64,000 nucleotides of DNA from Flavihumibacter soli (GTDB lineage Bacteria > Bacteroidota > Bacteroidia > Sphingobacteriales > Sphingobacteriaceae). Below, piece by piece: positions 1 through 7,878 of this stretch. The DNA is taken from the NCBI RefSeq assembly GCF_010692725.1, contig NZ_JAAFZB010000094.1, positions 124,001 through 188,000 of the forward strand. The letters run 5' to 3'. The translations under genes and the position numbers were made by a program. Every line of letters starts with the position of its first letter. Position 1 is the first letter of the stretch. The notes under the pieces are model-generated. The model was not told where the DNA came from and did no database searches. It saw nothing but the letters and a program-made list of their open reading frames with translations.

Positions 1-542
1 AGATCGTAGCCACCGAAGCCGGGGTTTCCACCATTTCCCGGATGCAGTGAATCGGTGAGCCGGGGTAATATGAAAAGCAAAACGATCATTACTGGAAAGG
101 CGAAAATGTTATATATAGCCGATATTTTCGCCCTTTTCTGTTCTTCCTCGATAGAGTTACGCAGTACCAGGTAGGCAAGGTACATCAGGGTAGAGATAGC
201 TGAACTATTCAGTTTCGGATCGTTCGGCCATGGCTCTCCCCAGGTAATATTTGCCCAAAGCATGCCGGTCAGGAGTCCTAAAAAACAGAATATCACTCCT
301 ACATTCACACTCTCCACGGCCATCAGGTCATGATTAGGATTTCCTGAATTCAGGTATTTGACACTATAGATAACCGAAATAAGATACAATGTCAACATCG
401 AGAACCACATGGGAACGTGGAAATATAAATTCCGTATCGTTTCATGAAGAATAGGCAGAGCCGGAACATTGATCAGCAAGCCACCGATTATGGAATAGAG
501 GATGAGAACTGTGGCAAGAATTTTCCACCAGCTTTTAGTCAT
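1..542 (-). CDS. ccmC: Heme exporter permease CcmC (3' part beyond window)
   Basis: Cytochrome c maturation membrane protein that presents heme at the periplasmic face for transfer to CcmE. Reading the minus strand from the ATG at 542 gives an uninterrupted frame to the window edge. It begins MTKSWWKILATVLIL, followed by several hydrophobic helices. A tryptophan-rich periplasmic loop (WGEPWPNDPKLN, around residue 110) corresponds to the WWD-type heme-binding loop of this family, and HV in YFHVPMW is a plausible heme-ligand region. The carboxyl end lies outside the window. It follows ccmB on the same strand with a gap of about 117 bp that carries its own promoter, so it can be expressed independently. 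Family assignment is firm; operon structure beyond the edge is unseen. Confidence 0.88.
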   Translation of the reverse strand, partial: MTKSWWKILATVLILYSIIGGLLINVPALPILHETIRNLYFHVPMWFSMLTLYLISVIYSVKYLNSGNPNHDLMAVESVNVGVIFCFLGLLTGMLWANITWGEPWPNDPKLNSSAISTLMYLAYLVLRNSIEEEQKRAKISAIYNIFAFPVMIVLLFILPRLTDSLHPGNGGNPGFGGYD

Positions 543-561
543 AAATTACCGAATTGATGGG

Positions 562-569
562 CAAAGGTA
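562..569 (-). promoter_or_regulatory. Bacteroidota -7 box for ccmC
   Basis: On the minus strand the sequence reads TACCTTTG, an exact TAnnTTTG match to the Bacteroidota -7 element, 19 bases before the ccmC ATG. A TTTC lies about 22 nt further upstream as a weak -33 element. Position and match make it a credible promoter; no transcription data. Confidence 0.5.
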
Positions 570-659
570 AACATTTATCGAGATTTTATACAGAAACCAT
601 CCGATCTGACATGACTCGTTTTTTTTAAATTCCAGGCTCCGACCATCCCTGGAGATATT

Positions 660-1319
660 TTAATCACGCCAGAGAAAAGGGAAAAGCAAAAGTGATACTG
701 TGACAACGATCGCGTTGATGGCGAGCAATACTCCTATTTCATTCAAGGATACTGAACGGTCTAAGCCATCCATCGCATTTTTAGAGAACTTAAGCAATAC
801 AACCAGCAGGGGGATAATTACCGGAAAGCTCAGTATGGCCATTAAAGCCCCGCTATTCTGAGCTTTTGCTGCAATTCCCGAGATCATAGTAAAAACGGTC
901 GCAAAGCTGATACTGCCTAACAGGACCGCCAGCAGATAAAAAAGCGGGTCACCCACAGGGTTTTTAAAGACTATCATGTAAAACCCTAACGCGATGACCG
1001 ACAGAAGCAGCATCAATATCATATTGTAAATGATCTTCGAAAGGATAATGGCCTGGGGGCTGGCAAGCGAATAATAATACAATTGACGTCCTGCACTCTC
1101 CTGGACAAAACTTTTCGTAATGGCGTTTACGGAAGCAAATAACATGATGATCCAGAACAAGGCATTCCAGGTGATGGGCTGAATGGACTTAAAGGCAAGG
1201 AAACAAACAAAAACGGTAGATATCACATACAACAAGATGCCGTTGAATGCATATTTAGAGCGCCACTCCAGCACAATTTCTTTATGTATAAGGAACTTAA
1301 CCTGGCTGAACAGCTTCAT
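660..1319 (-). CDS. ccmB: Heme exporter permease CcmB
   Basis: Membrane subunit of the CcmAB(C) heme-handling ABC complex for cytochrome c maturation. The 219-residue product matches the usual CcmB length. It starts MKLFSQVKFLIHKEIVLEWRSKYAFNG, where the cytoplasmic KEI..EWR segment is typical, and continues with six predicted hydrophobic helices. It lies immediately before ccmC on the same strand, as in many Bacteroidota, while ccmA is not adjacent. It is transcribed divergently from ogt, sharing about 96 bp. An exact -7 box sits only seven bases before the start codon. Confidence 0.87.
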   Translation of the reverse strand: MKLFSQVKFLIHKEIVLEWRSKYAFNGILLYVISTVFVCFLAFKSIQPITWNALFWIIMLFASVNAITKSFVQESAGRQLYYYSLASPQAIILSKIIYNMILMLLLSVIALGFYMIVFKNPVGDPLFYLLAVLLGSISFATVFTMISGIAAKAQNSGALMAILSFPVIIPLLVVLLKFSKNAMDGLDRSVSLNEIGVLLAINAIVVTVSLLLFPFLWRD

Positions 1320-1326
1320 GAGTGGT

Positions 1327-1334
1327 CAAAGATA
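1327..1334 (-). promoter_or_regulatory. -7 box immediately upstream of ccmB
   Basis: Minus-strand TATCTTTG matches TAnnTTTG exactly and ends seven bases before the ccmB ATG. If used, transcription would begin at or beside the start codon, giving a leaderless or nearly leaderless mRNA. I found no clear -33 TTTG at the expected distance. Confidence 0.4.
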
Positions 1335-1415
1335 AAGTTTGTTTTGTGTTTCTTGCTGTCAGGCAGTGAGCCTTTGGAAAATTCCCTAAATTTACATGAA
1401 ATACAAGCCCTTAAT

Positions 1416-1886
1416 ATGTTCATTTCAGTTCTCACAACCCCTATCGGCCGGATGGTTATCCGGGCCGATGAACAGGCAGTTTTTTATATAGGGTTCCCCG
1501 AAGCTACCCCTGAAGAGCTACCCAGTGAGTTGACAACTGAGGCAGCAAAACAAATGCAGGAATATTTTGATGGTAACCGCGAGCATTTTGATTTTCTATT
1601 TCAGCAGCAGGGAACTGAATTCCAGCAACGTGTGTGGAAAGAGTTGCAAAACGTTAAACCCGCCAACCCCATAAGTTACGCGGCATTGTCCAGGAAGATG
1701 AATAACCCGCTGGCTATACGCGCTATCGCCTCAGCCAATGGAAAGAACAACCTGATGATTGTTATTCCATGCCACCGCATCATCGGAAGCGATGGTAAAC
1801 TAGTAGGCTATGCGGGAGGACTGTGGCGTAAAAAATGGCTCCTCGAACACGAATCATCCATGATGAAAGCGGGCAGGCAATTTTGA
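1416..1886 (+). CDS. ogt: Methylated-DNA-[protein]-cysteine S-methyltransferase
   Basis: Suicide DNA repair enzyme that moves the methyl group from O6-methylguanine (or O4-methylthymine) onto its own cysteine. The active-site motif IPCHRII is present near residue 125, preceded by a winged-helix DNA-binding region (GTEFQQRVWKELQNV, ISYAALSRKM) and the asparagine hinge (ASANGKNNL). I chose ATG 1416 (MFISVLTTPIGRM), which gives 156 residues. This is the normal start for Ogt proteins without an Ada domain; the longer frame from 1284 would run into ccmB and adds non-conserved residues. Transcribed alone, divergent from ccmB. Confidence 0.9.
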   Translation: MFISVLTTPIGRMVIRADEQAVFYIGFPEATPEELPSELTTEAAKQMQEYFDGNREHFDFLFQQQGTEFQQRVWKELQNVKPANPISYAALSRKMNNPLAIRAIASANGKNNLMIVIPCHRIIGSDGKLVGYAGGLWRKKWLLEHESSMMKAGRQF

Positions 1887-1915
1887 ATCTTTGACCCGCT
1901 TAGAGAATCGAACCT

Positions 1916-2326
1916 TTAATATGTTTTAGTTTTTCTAAGACCTGCACCTGACCCAATCATGAGGAATGCCCCGCTGAACAGCATTGCCCAGCCCATCCAT
2001 TTATAATGAACCATGTTTGAGGCCAGGCTTGCCAGCTTCCTGAAAGGAATAAAGCTGAAGTAATCGTTAACTTTAAAATAAACGGCTACTAGCGTAAACA
2101 GGACAACAACAAGCACTCCCCATCCGGAAAACCTGACAAGACCGGGTTTTCTCATTACCGCGCCGAGTAAACCGGTTGCTGCTAAGACAAAAACAATGCT
2201 CGCCAGTACCGTATCAATATCCAGGTAGTTCCAGTTGCCGATCACAGGAATTCGCAGCATCGGACTCATACCTCCGGCAATCACCAGGATCGCACCAAAC
2301 AGGCCTAAGTAATTTTTAAAACTCAT
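1916..2326 (-). CDS. Small four-helix membrane protein
   Basis: A 136-residue hydrophobic protein of unknown function. Start chosen at ATG 2326 (MSFKNYLGLFGAILVIAGG), 10 bases after the gldC stop; the longer frame would overlap gldC. Four hydrophobic segments are visible (about residues 6-24, 35-57, 66-85 and 110-130). The first is glycine-rich, followed by a loop SPMLRIPVIGNWNYLD. The tight spacing suggests translation coupled to gldC, so a role in the envelope or gliding machinery is possible but only inferred from position. I do not recognise a characterised family. Confidence 0.72.
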   Translation of the reverse strand: MSFKNYLGLFGAILVIAGGMSPMLRIPVIGNWNYLDIDTVLASIVFVLAATGLLGAVMRKPGLVRFSGWGVLVVVLFTLVAVYFKVNDYFSFIPFRKLASLASNMVHYKWMGWAMLFSGAFLMIGSGAGLRKTKTY

Positions 2327-2336
2327 GAATATGTGG

Positions 2337-2696
2337 TTAACTCTGTTGACCCTCAGGGGCAGTTCCGCCTTCAACCAGGTGCATTTTCTCTGCAAAGTGA
2401 GCGCAATAATCGCGAAGGTCTCCTACGATAGCTTCCTCTCCGGTTGCTCTCAAAAAGCTATCACCCATCGTTTGTAGTGTTTCATAAAAGAAACGTTTCA
2501 TCTCATCGGCGGGCATGTCTTTGGTCCAGAGGTCAATACGAAGCGAGTTTTTGTAATTATGATCCCACAATGCGAGCATCATAGATTTTACAGGCAAGGC
2601 TTCTTTATTGGTACTGTCAGTCGATTCCCACAGGATATTTTCGGGAACGTTCTGATCATCTAATTCTATTGTAAGTTTTATTTCGGCTTTTTTCAT
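2337..2696 (-). CDS. gldC: Gliding motility-associated protein GldC
   Basis: Small cytoplasmic protein associated with gliding motility in Bacteroidota; in Flavobacterium it supports but is not the core of the gliding/T9SS machinery. The 119-residue product, from ATG 2696, begins MKKAEIKLTIELDDQNVPENILWESTDS. It carries the family signature ALWDHNYKNSLRIDLWTKDMPADEMKRFFYETLQ, with RATGEE further on. The upstream start at 2774 would overlap the neighbouring membrane gene by 41 bp and adds unrelated cysteine-rich residues. Its neighbours on both sides are small membrane proteins in the same orientation, probably one operon. Consistent with the T9SS substrate elsewhere in the window. Confidence 0.88.
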   Translation of the reverse strand: MKKAEIKLTIELDDQNVPENILWESTDSTNKEALPVKSMMLALWDHNYKNSLRIDLWTKDMPADEMKRFFYETLQTMGDSFLRATGEEAIVGDLRDYCAHFAEKMHLVEGGTAPEGQQS

Positions 2697-2733
2697 TTTA
2701 TATGATGTGTTTGTAGTATACGATGCCCGGCTC

Positions 2734-2985
2734 TTAGGAAAGGAACTTGAACAGGACCAGCAAGACGGCAACAAAGATGATAAAAGAGAGCTCTACAATC
2801 CAAATACGTTTTAAATTCCGCAACAGCCCCCTAAAAAGCAGGTCCGAAATAACGCATAAGGCAACAAGGAGCATATAATAGTAGAAGCCAACAGGCGTTT
2901 CACCACCCCCGGTGCCCTTCAGGAAAGGAAGGGCTGCCAGCAAGATCAAACCTGCCGATACAATGTTTAAGGGGGTTAACCGCAT
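2734..2985 (-). CDS. Small three-helix membrane protein
   Basis: An 83-residue hydrophobic protein beginning MRLTPLNIVSAGLILLAALPFL. It has three likely membrane helices (residues 7-23, 35-52 and 62-82) and a short glycine-rich loop GTGGGETPVG. It is 37 bp upstream of gldC on the same strand and probably the first gene of that operon. No recognisable domain. Strand, length and hydrophobic pattern support a real gene; function unknown. Confidence 0.62.
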   Translation of the reverse strand: MRLTPLNIVSAGLILLAALPFLKGTGGGETPVGFYYYMLLVALCVISDLLFRGLLRNLKRIWIVELSFIIFVAVLLVLFKFLS

Positions 2986-3038
2986 TCTATATAAAAGAAC
3001 TCTTACTTAATTAAGGAACAACTTAACAAAAACACCAT

Positions 3039-4373
3039 CTACTTCGCACGCTTCCGGTCCTTTTTATGCACTTTATCAAAGCGCCTGGTCGAAGGCTTTT
3101 TAACCGGCACATCGCCTTTTGTATTTTTGGCTTTCTTTTCGTGAAAAGCGCCCATAAACTGAGGGTCTTCCTTCCGCTTCTGCATATCGATGTCCTTGGC
3201 TATAGCCTGGCGTTCTTCATACTGCGTCTCTTCAATGAACACTCCCTCCGGAATATTGGCAACCGGTATTTGCTGCCGGATAAGCTTCTCAATTTTGCGT
3301 ATAAGATGTTCCTCCGCCGGGTTACAGAAGGTAATAGCATCACCTGTTTGAAACGCCCTGCCCGTACGGCCAATCCTGTGTACGTAGTCTTCGATTATGA
3401 TCGGAACATCGAAGTTGATCACATGACTTACATTGCTGACATCCAATCCCCTTGAGGCCACGTCCGTCGCGACAAGTATCCGAACCTCCCCTTCCTTAAA
3501 TGAGTTGATTGAATTTATACGGGTATTCTGCCCTTTATTCGCATGAATAACCCTTACATCTTTTGCACCGTACCTCTTTTCAAGAAAGTTGAAAATGTTA
3601 TCGGCTACTGTCTTTGTTTTACAAAATATGATCAGACGTGTCACCTGCTCGTCCTGTTTTAATAAATGCTGTAACAGGTTGAGCTTGGTCTTTAAGTTAG
3701 GAACATAGTATAGCACCTGGCTTACTGTCTGTGCGGGAGTAGCCTGTGTGCTTACCTCGATCACCGTAGGATGCTTCAAAAAATCCCCGGATATTTTATG
3801 CACCAGCTCACTCATCGTTGCTGAAAACAACAAGTTTTGCCGCTTTCGCGGAACTACTTCCAGTATGCGGTGAATAGAACCGATAAAGCCCATATCCATC
3901 ATTTTGTCAGCCTCATCCATCACCATGAATTTGATATACTGCGTGTTGATATGACCAGCAAGATAGAGATCCAGGAACCTGCCGGGGGTTGCTACAATAA
4001 TATCAACTCCCTTTTTTATCTCAGCGATCTGCGTTTTTGGTCCAAGGCCTCCATACATAACTACCGTACGAAGATCCGTGTACCTGGCAAACGTCCGGAT
4101 ATTCTCCTCGATTTGCATAGCCAGTTCCCGGGTCGGCGCAATGATAAGAGCCCGGGCATGTTCTCCCTGGGCATATTTAAGTTTCATCAGGATCGGCAGT
4201 ACGAAAGCGGCAGTTTTGCCCGTACCTGTCTGTGCAACCCCCATGATGTCCTGCCCGGACAAGATGGGCATGATAGCTTTTTGCTGAATGGGTGTTGGTA
4301 TCGTGTAACCGGCGTCGGCAACCGCGTTCAGCAGTTGACGGTTCAGTTTAAAATCTTCAAATGAGGGTGACAT
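3039..4373 (-). CDS. rhlE: DEAD-box ATP-dependent RNA helicase (RhlE type)
   Basis: ATP-dependent RNA unwinding enzyme for ribosome assembly, RNA decay or cold adaptation. All core motifs are visible: Q motif (GYTIPTPIQQKAI), Walker A AQTGTGKT, PTRELA, DEAD in VMDEADKMMDMGF, SAT, and HRIGRTGR. The 444-residue length and the lysine/arginine-rich tail (KKPSTRRFDKVHKKDRKRAK) fit RhlE-like enzymes, the tail probably contacting RNA. Transcribed alone, divergent from pyrC. An exact -7 box ends four bases before the ATG, suggesting a transcript with almost no leader. Confidence 0.92.
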   Translation of the reverse strand: MSPSFEDFKLNRQLLNAVADAGYTIPTPIQQKAIMPILSGQDIMGVAQTGTGKTAAFVLPILMKLKYAQGEHARALIIAPTRELAMQIEENIRTFARYTDLRTVVMYGGLGPKTQIAEIKKGVDIIVATPGRFLDLYLAGHINTQYIKFMVMDEADKMMDMGFIGSIHRILEVVPRKRQNLLFSATMSELVHKISGDFLKHPTVIEVSTQATPAQTVSQVLYYVPNLKTKLNLLQHLLKQDEQVTRLIIFCKTKTVADNIFNFLEKRYGAKDVRVIHANKGQNTRINSINSFKEGEVRILVATDVASRGLDVSNVSHVINFDVPIIIEDYVHRIGRTGRAFQTGDAITFCNPAEEHLIRKIEKLIRQQIPVANIPEGVFIEETQYEERQAIAKDIDMQKRKEDPQFMGAFHEKKAKNTKGDVPVKKPSTRRFDKVHKKDRKRAK

Positions 4374-4377
4374 GCCG

Positions 4378-4385
4378 CAAAGATA
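4378..4385 (-). promoter_or_regulatory. -7 box directly before the helicase start
   Basis: Minus-strand TATCTTTG, an exact TAnnTTTG match, with a TTTA 21 nt upstream in the -33 position. Only four bases separate it from the ATG at 4373, so transcription would start at about the start codon. Confidence 0.45.
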
Positions 4386-4557
4386 GGCTTTTTGAAATTG
4401 GGCCTGTAAAGAGTCCGGGTGGTCGTCAGCCTAGTCCTTTCCATCCCCGGGTATAACCGGCTACTTATCCGCAATCTAATAATCTCCCAGATTCCTAAAT
4501 ATTTTCCGAAATTGGCCCGCTCTAAGATTGTACTTCCGCCACTGACAATAGAAAGCC

Positions 4558-5892
4558 ATGTCCTCCATTCTAATCCATTCAGCAACACTTGTAAACGAAG
4601 GCAAAAAGTTTGTTGCCGATGTATTTATCAAAAACGGAATCATTGAATCAATCGCCCCGCAAATCGAAAGAAAAGCCGATAGGGTGATCCATGCGGAAGG
4701 GTTGCATCTTTTCCCCGGGTGCATTGATGACCAGGTCCATTTCCGCGAACCGGGCCTCACCCATAAAGCGGACATATACAGGGAAAGCAGGGCAGCTGTT
4801 GCAGGAGGTATCACCTCATTTATGGAAATGCCCAATACGGTTCCAAATACCTTAACACAGGCATTGCTGGAGGAAAAATACCTGATTGCCTCTAACACAT
4901 CTCTGGCTAACTATTCTTTTTATATGGGCGCGGGGAATGATAACCTCGAGGAAGTGCTAAGGACTAACCCGGAAACTGTTTGCGGTATCAAGGTTTTCAT
5001 GGGATCATCAACCGGAAATATGCTGGTGGATAATGAAAAGACCCTGGAAGGAATATTTGCCAATGCGCCTATGCTGATTGCCACACATTGTGAAGATGAA
5101 GCTACCATCCGTTCAAATGCCGAAAAGTTCCAGGCATTGTTTGGAGATGATCTGACGCCTGGCATGCACCCGCTGATCCGTACTGCGGAAGCCTGCTACA
5201 TTTCTTCATCGTTTGCTGTCGGGCTCGCTAAGAAACACAATTCACGCTTGCATATCCTCCACATTTCATCGGCTATAGAAACCGGGTTATTTAGCAACAC
5301 TCTACCCCTCGCCCAGAAAAGGATCACTGCCGAGGCCTGCGTACATCACCTCTGGTTCTCAGACGAGGACTATGCCACTAAAGGCAACTGGATAAAATGG
5401 AATCCCGCGGTAAAAACAGCAGCCGACCGTGATGCGATCCTTCAGGCTGTACTGGATGACAGGATAGACGTGATCGCTACCGATCATGCTCCGCATACGA
5501 TAGAAGAAAAATCTCAACCCTATTCGAAAGCCCCTTCCGGCGGACCGCTCGTTCAGCATGCCTTACCCGCGATGCTCGAGCTGTTCCATATGGGCAAGAT
5601 CAGGCTGGAAAAAATAGCAGAAAAGATGGCTCATAATCCCGCCATCTGTTTCCAGGTTCATAAGCGCGGATTTATTCGTGAAGGTTATTCTGCTGATCTT
5701 GTACTGGTTGATCTGAACAGGCCATCTACTGTAGAACGCAGCAGCTTGCTCTCTAAATGTGGCTGGAGTCCCTTTGAAGGAAGGACTTTCAGCAGCACGG
5801 TCACCCATACCTTTGTTTCAGGCCACCTGGCCTGGGAGAACGGGATTATCAATGATCAGAAGATGGGTGACAGGTTAATTTTTAAGCGCTGA
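4558..5892 (+). CDS. pyrC: Dihydroorotase
   Basis: Third step of pyrimidine biosynthesis, cyclising N-carbamoyl-aspartate to dihydroorotate in the cytosol. The 444-residue amidohydrolase shows the family blocks GCIDDQVHFREPGLTHK, MEMPNT, the lysine region KVFMGSSTGNM, ATHCED, HILHISS, and the catalytic ATDHAPHT, with a C-terminal GYSADLVLVDL block. The first zinc-ligand motif reads DQVHFRE instead of the common DxHVHFRE, so the first histidine of the HxH pair is glutamine. I believe this is usual in many Bacteroidota homologues. The gene is divergent from the helicase and overlaps the convergent DinB gene by 18 bp. Confidence 0.92.
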   Translation: MSSILIHSATLVNEGKKFVADVFIKNGIIESIAPQIERKADRVIHAEGLHLFPGCIDDQVHFREPGLTHKADIYRESRAAVAGGITSFMEMPNTVPNTLTQALLEEKYLIASNTSLANYSFYMGAGNDNLEEVLRTNPETVCGIKVFMGSSTGNMLVDNEKTLEGIFANAPMLIATHCEDEATIRSNAEKFQALFGDDLTPGMHPLIRTAEACYISSSFAVGLAKKHNSRLHILHISSAIETGLFSNTLPLAQKRITAEACVHHLWFSDEDYATKGNWIKWNPAVKTAADRDAILQAVLDDRIDVIATDHAPHTIEEKSQPYSKAPSGGPLVQHALPAMLELFHMGKIRLEKIAEKMAHNPAICFQVHKRGFIREGYSADLVLVDLNRPSTVERSSLLSKCGWSPFEGRTFSSTVTHTFVSGHLAWENGIINDQKMGDRLIFKR

Positions 5893-6390
5893 CATAGCGG
5901 CCTGCTCCCTCAGGAACATAATAAAATCGCTGGCCGAGTGATCGGTATAGCCCACGTTGCGCAGCATATTGATGACCTGCCCCCGATGAAACGTTGAATG
6001 ATTCATGCAGTGAAGTATAATTTCGGCGTTATTCTGTGAGAACGGGCTACCCTTAAGGTTTATATATTCCGTACTGCGCGTAAAAAAAGAATCGTCCTGC
6101 GCTTCGATGTAAGCTATAAAAGCGCCAGAATTTTTATGTATCAGCTCACAAATACTTCTGAAAGAGCCCTCGAGATCCAGGTTATGCATATGTGGGATAT
6201 TATCGCCGTTCAGCCGGGCAAGCCAGGTCTGCTCGCCGTCAGCTATATGAAGAATTACTTTCTTAATAGTTGCATACAAGCCTTCCTTGTTCGGGTCCGA
6301 TCCTGGATTATCTATTTCAGATAAATACCTGCACATTTTCTGATTCGCCCAGTGATTGTACCTGAGATAGTTTAGAAGTAATGGTTTCAT
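5875..6390 (-). CDS. DinB-family putative metalloenzyme
   Basis: A 171-residue four-helix-bundle protein of the DinB/YfiT-like superfamily, which includes metal-dependent thiol transferases and many uncharacterised stress proteins. Metal-ligand candidates are the histidine in KKVILHIADGEQTW (residue about 47) and the pair in MNHSTFHRGQVINML (about residues 130-135), the classic DinB spacing. Cytoplasmic, with no signal peptide. It converges on pyrC with an 18-bp overlap of coding ends and lies just past the terminator of the SusCD operon. Substrate unknown. Confidence 0.8.
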   Translation of the reverse strand: MKPLLLNYLRYNHWANQKMCRYLSEIDNPGSDPNKEGLYATIKKVILHIADGEQTWLARLNGDNIPHMHNLDLEGSFRSICELIHKNSGAFIAYIEAQDDSFFTRSTEYINLKGSPFSQNNAEIILHCMNHSTFHRGQVINMLRNVGYTDHSASDFIMFLREQAAMSALKN

Positions 6391-6416
6391 AGCTGTAGTT
6401 TTAAATCAGTTATAAG

Positions 6417-6447
6417 GCCTGAAGCCGGGGTTAATCCGGCTTCAGGC
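6417..6447 (-). terminator. Intrinsic terminator after the SusCD pair
   Basis: A perfect 12-bp inverted repeat (GCCTGAAGCCGG, 7-nt loop, then its complement) starts eight bases after the susD-like stop codon at 6455. It is followed on the minus strand by CTTATAACT. Stem strength and position fit a Rho-independent terminator, although the T run is short. Confidence 0.7.
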
Positions 6448-6454
6448 TTATTAA

Positions 6455-7876
6455 TTATTCATCCCACCAAACTTTTTCCGCTAAGGAACTTACCGTAGGG
6501 ACATTGGGGCCGTTCTTGGATGTTTCTCCCACCGGGTATGCTACCCTGCGAATAAAGGTAGGCAGCGCCGCGTTAGCCGGCAAAGTGAAATTCTTGTATT
6601 TATAATCATACCTGCGGGCATCATTCCATGCTTCCGGGTTCAGGTAGGTAATAATAAACTTTTCCTGGAAGATATGATCAATAGTGAATGTAGCGGGGCT
6701 CGTGCTCACCGCAGCAGAAGCAAGATAAGCATCGCTTTCAGCAGGGGTCACGCCCAGCTTATTCATATGAGCCGTAATACCAGCCAGGTAAGCAGCGTGT
6801 GCGGCAGTTGGGTTAGCCAACCGCAATTGTGCCTCTGCCTCTATCATTTTCAACTCGGCAAAAGAAACAAGGATTAACGGCGCGGCATCGCTTGTTAAGG
6901 GTGAATTACGGGTTATATAGGTTTCATCTTTAACCGTATTCGTCCCCGGACCCACATTCCCTACACCATTCGGTGTGCCTTTATAATCCCCGTTGACAGT
7001 TTTATCTGTGATCTTTGCAATCCGGGGATCCAGCACGCCATAGCTGACACCGTTTATATGTTCCATAAACTGCTCACTCAGCCAACCGTCGAGAATCAGT
7101 TGCGAGTTATCCAAAGCAATACTTGCCCAGGGATTCAAACCAAGGAAGCCCGACATCTGTGCGTCGTCAGCATTCGAGGTATAGGATAAGCTGATAGCTT
7201 CAAGCACGGCCGCCGGGTTATAATTAGGTTTTTTGGATACCTTATTTAGCAGCCTCGCTTTTAATGCATAGGCGGTCTTTACCCAGTTAGCTACATTACC
7301 ATGATGAATAAAATCATCTGAAGCGCTTAAATGTACCCTGGAATCGGTCTTAGCGAGCTCGACAACCGCTTCATCAAGTAACCGGAGAGATTCAGTGTAA
7401 AGTTCCTCGTCCGGATCATATTTTGGAGTGAGCGTAGTAGCAGCAAACGCTTCCGAATAAGGTGCATCCCCAAACATATCTGCAACCAGGGTTAAATTAT
7501 ACGACATCAAAATGTTGGCTACACCCACATGCTCTGATGATCCTTCGGCAAGAGCCTTGGCTTTCATATCATAGATATCCGCCATTGCTAAATAAAGAGT
7601 GTCCCAGGTTGTTGTATAGTCTGTAATCTGGTAGGTGTCCGTTGATCCGCCTGCACCGGGATTAGCCAGGTACTGCACAAAGTATGAGGTGATATCAGCT
7701 ACGGTCTGGCTATTTAAACCGGTCTTTTGGGTAGTGGTTGACAAAAGTGAGTTTAATGGCGGATTAACAACCAGATTTGGATTATTATCAAGGTCGAAGT
7801 AATCCTTGCAGCTGCTTATAACCCCAATCAGGAGGAACGCCAGTATATATCTAAAGTTCTTTTTCATGGTCTGCAT
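6455..7876 (-). CDS. SusD/RagB-family outer-membrane lipoprotein
   Basis: Surface-exposed nutrient-binding lipoprotein that caps its SusC partner. The 473-residue product has a lipoprotein signal (MKKNFRYILAFLLIGVISSC, cleavage before Cys) and begins maturely with KDYFDLDNNPN, typical of SusD-like proteins. The C-terminal region contains AYLAGITAHMNKLG and EKFIITYLNPEAWNDARRYDY, seen in the SusD-like_2 subgroup. ATG at 7876 lies two bases after the susC stop; ATG 7867 (MKKNFRY) is equally possible. No polysaccharide hydrolase, sigma factor or hybrid sensor is adjacent, so the ligand cannot be guessed; peptides or small oligomers are as likely as glycans. Confidence 0.9.
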   Translation of the reverse strand: MQTMKKNFRYILAFLLIGVISSCKDYFDLDNNPNLVVNPPLNSLLSTTTQKTGLNSQTVADITSYFVQYLANPGAGGSTDTYQITDYTTTWDTLYLAMADIYDMKAKALAEGSSEHVGVANILMSYNLTLVADMFGDAPYSEAFAATTLTPKYDPDEELYTESLRLLDEAVVELAKTDSRVHLSASDDFIHHGNVANWVKTAYALKARLLNKVSKKPNYNPAAVLEAISLSYTSNADDAQMSGFLGLNPWASIALDNSQLILDGWLSEQFMEHINGVSYGVLDPRIAKITDKTVNGDYKGTPNGVGNVGPGTNTVKDETYITRNSPLTSDAAPLILVSFAELKMIEAEAQLRLANPTAAHAAYLAGITAHMNKLGVTPAESDAYLASAAVSTSPATFTIDHIFQEKFIITYLNPEAWNDARRYDYKYKNFTLPANAALPTFIRRVAYPVGETSKNGPNVPTVSSLAEKVWWDE

Positions 7877-7878
7877 GG

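Noticed and set aside
4700-4760. Missing zinc-ligand histidine in dihydroorotase (DQVHFRE)
   Set aside because: I believe glutamine at this position is common in Bacteroidota homologues, so it is a lineage trait and not a sign of loss of function.
5875-5892. Overlap of pyrC and the DinB gene ends
   Set aside because: An 18-bp convergent coding overlap is ordinary in compact genomes.
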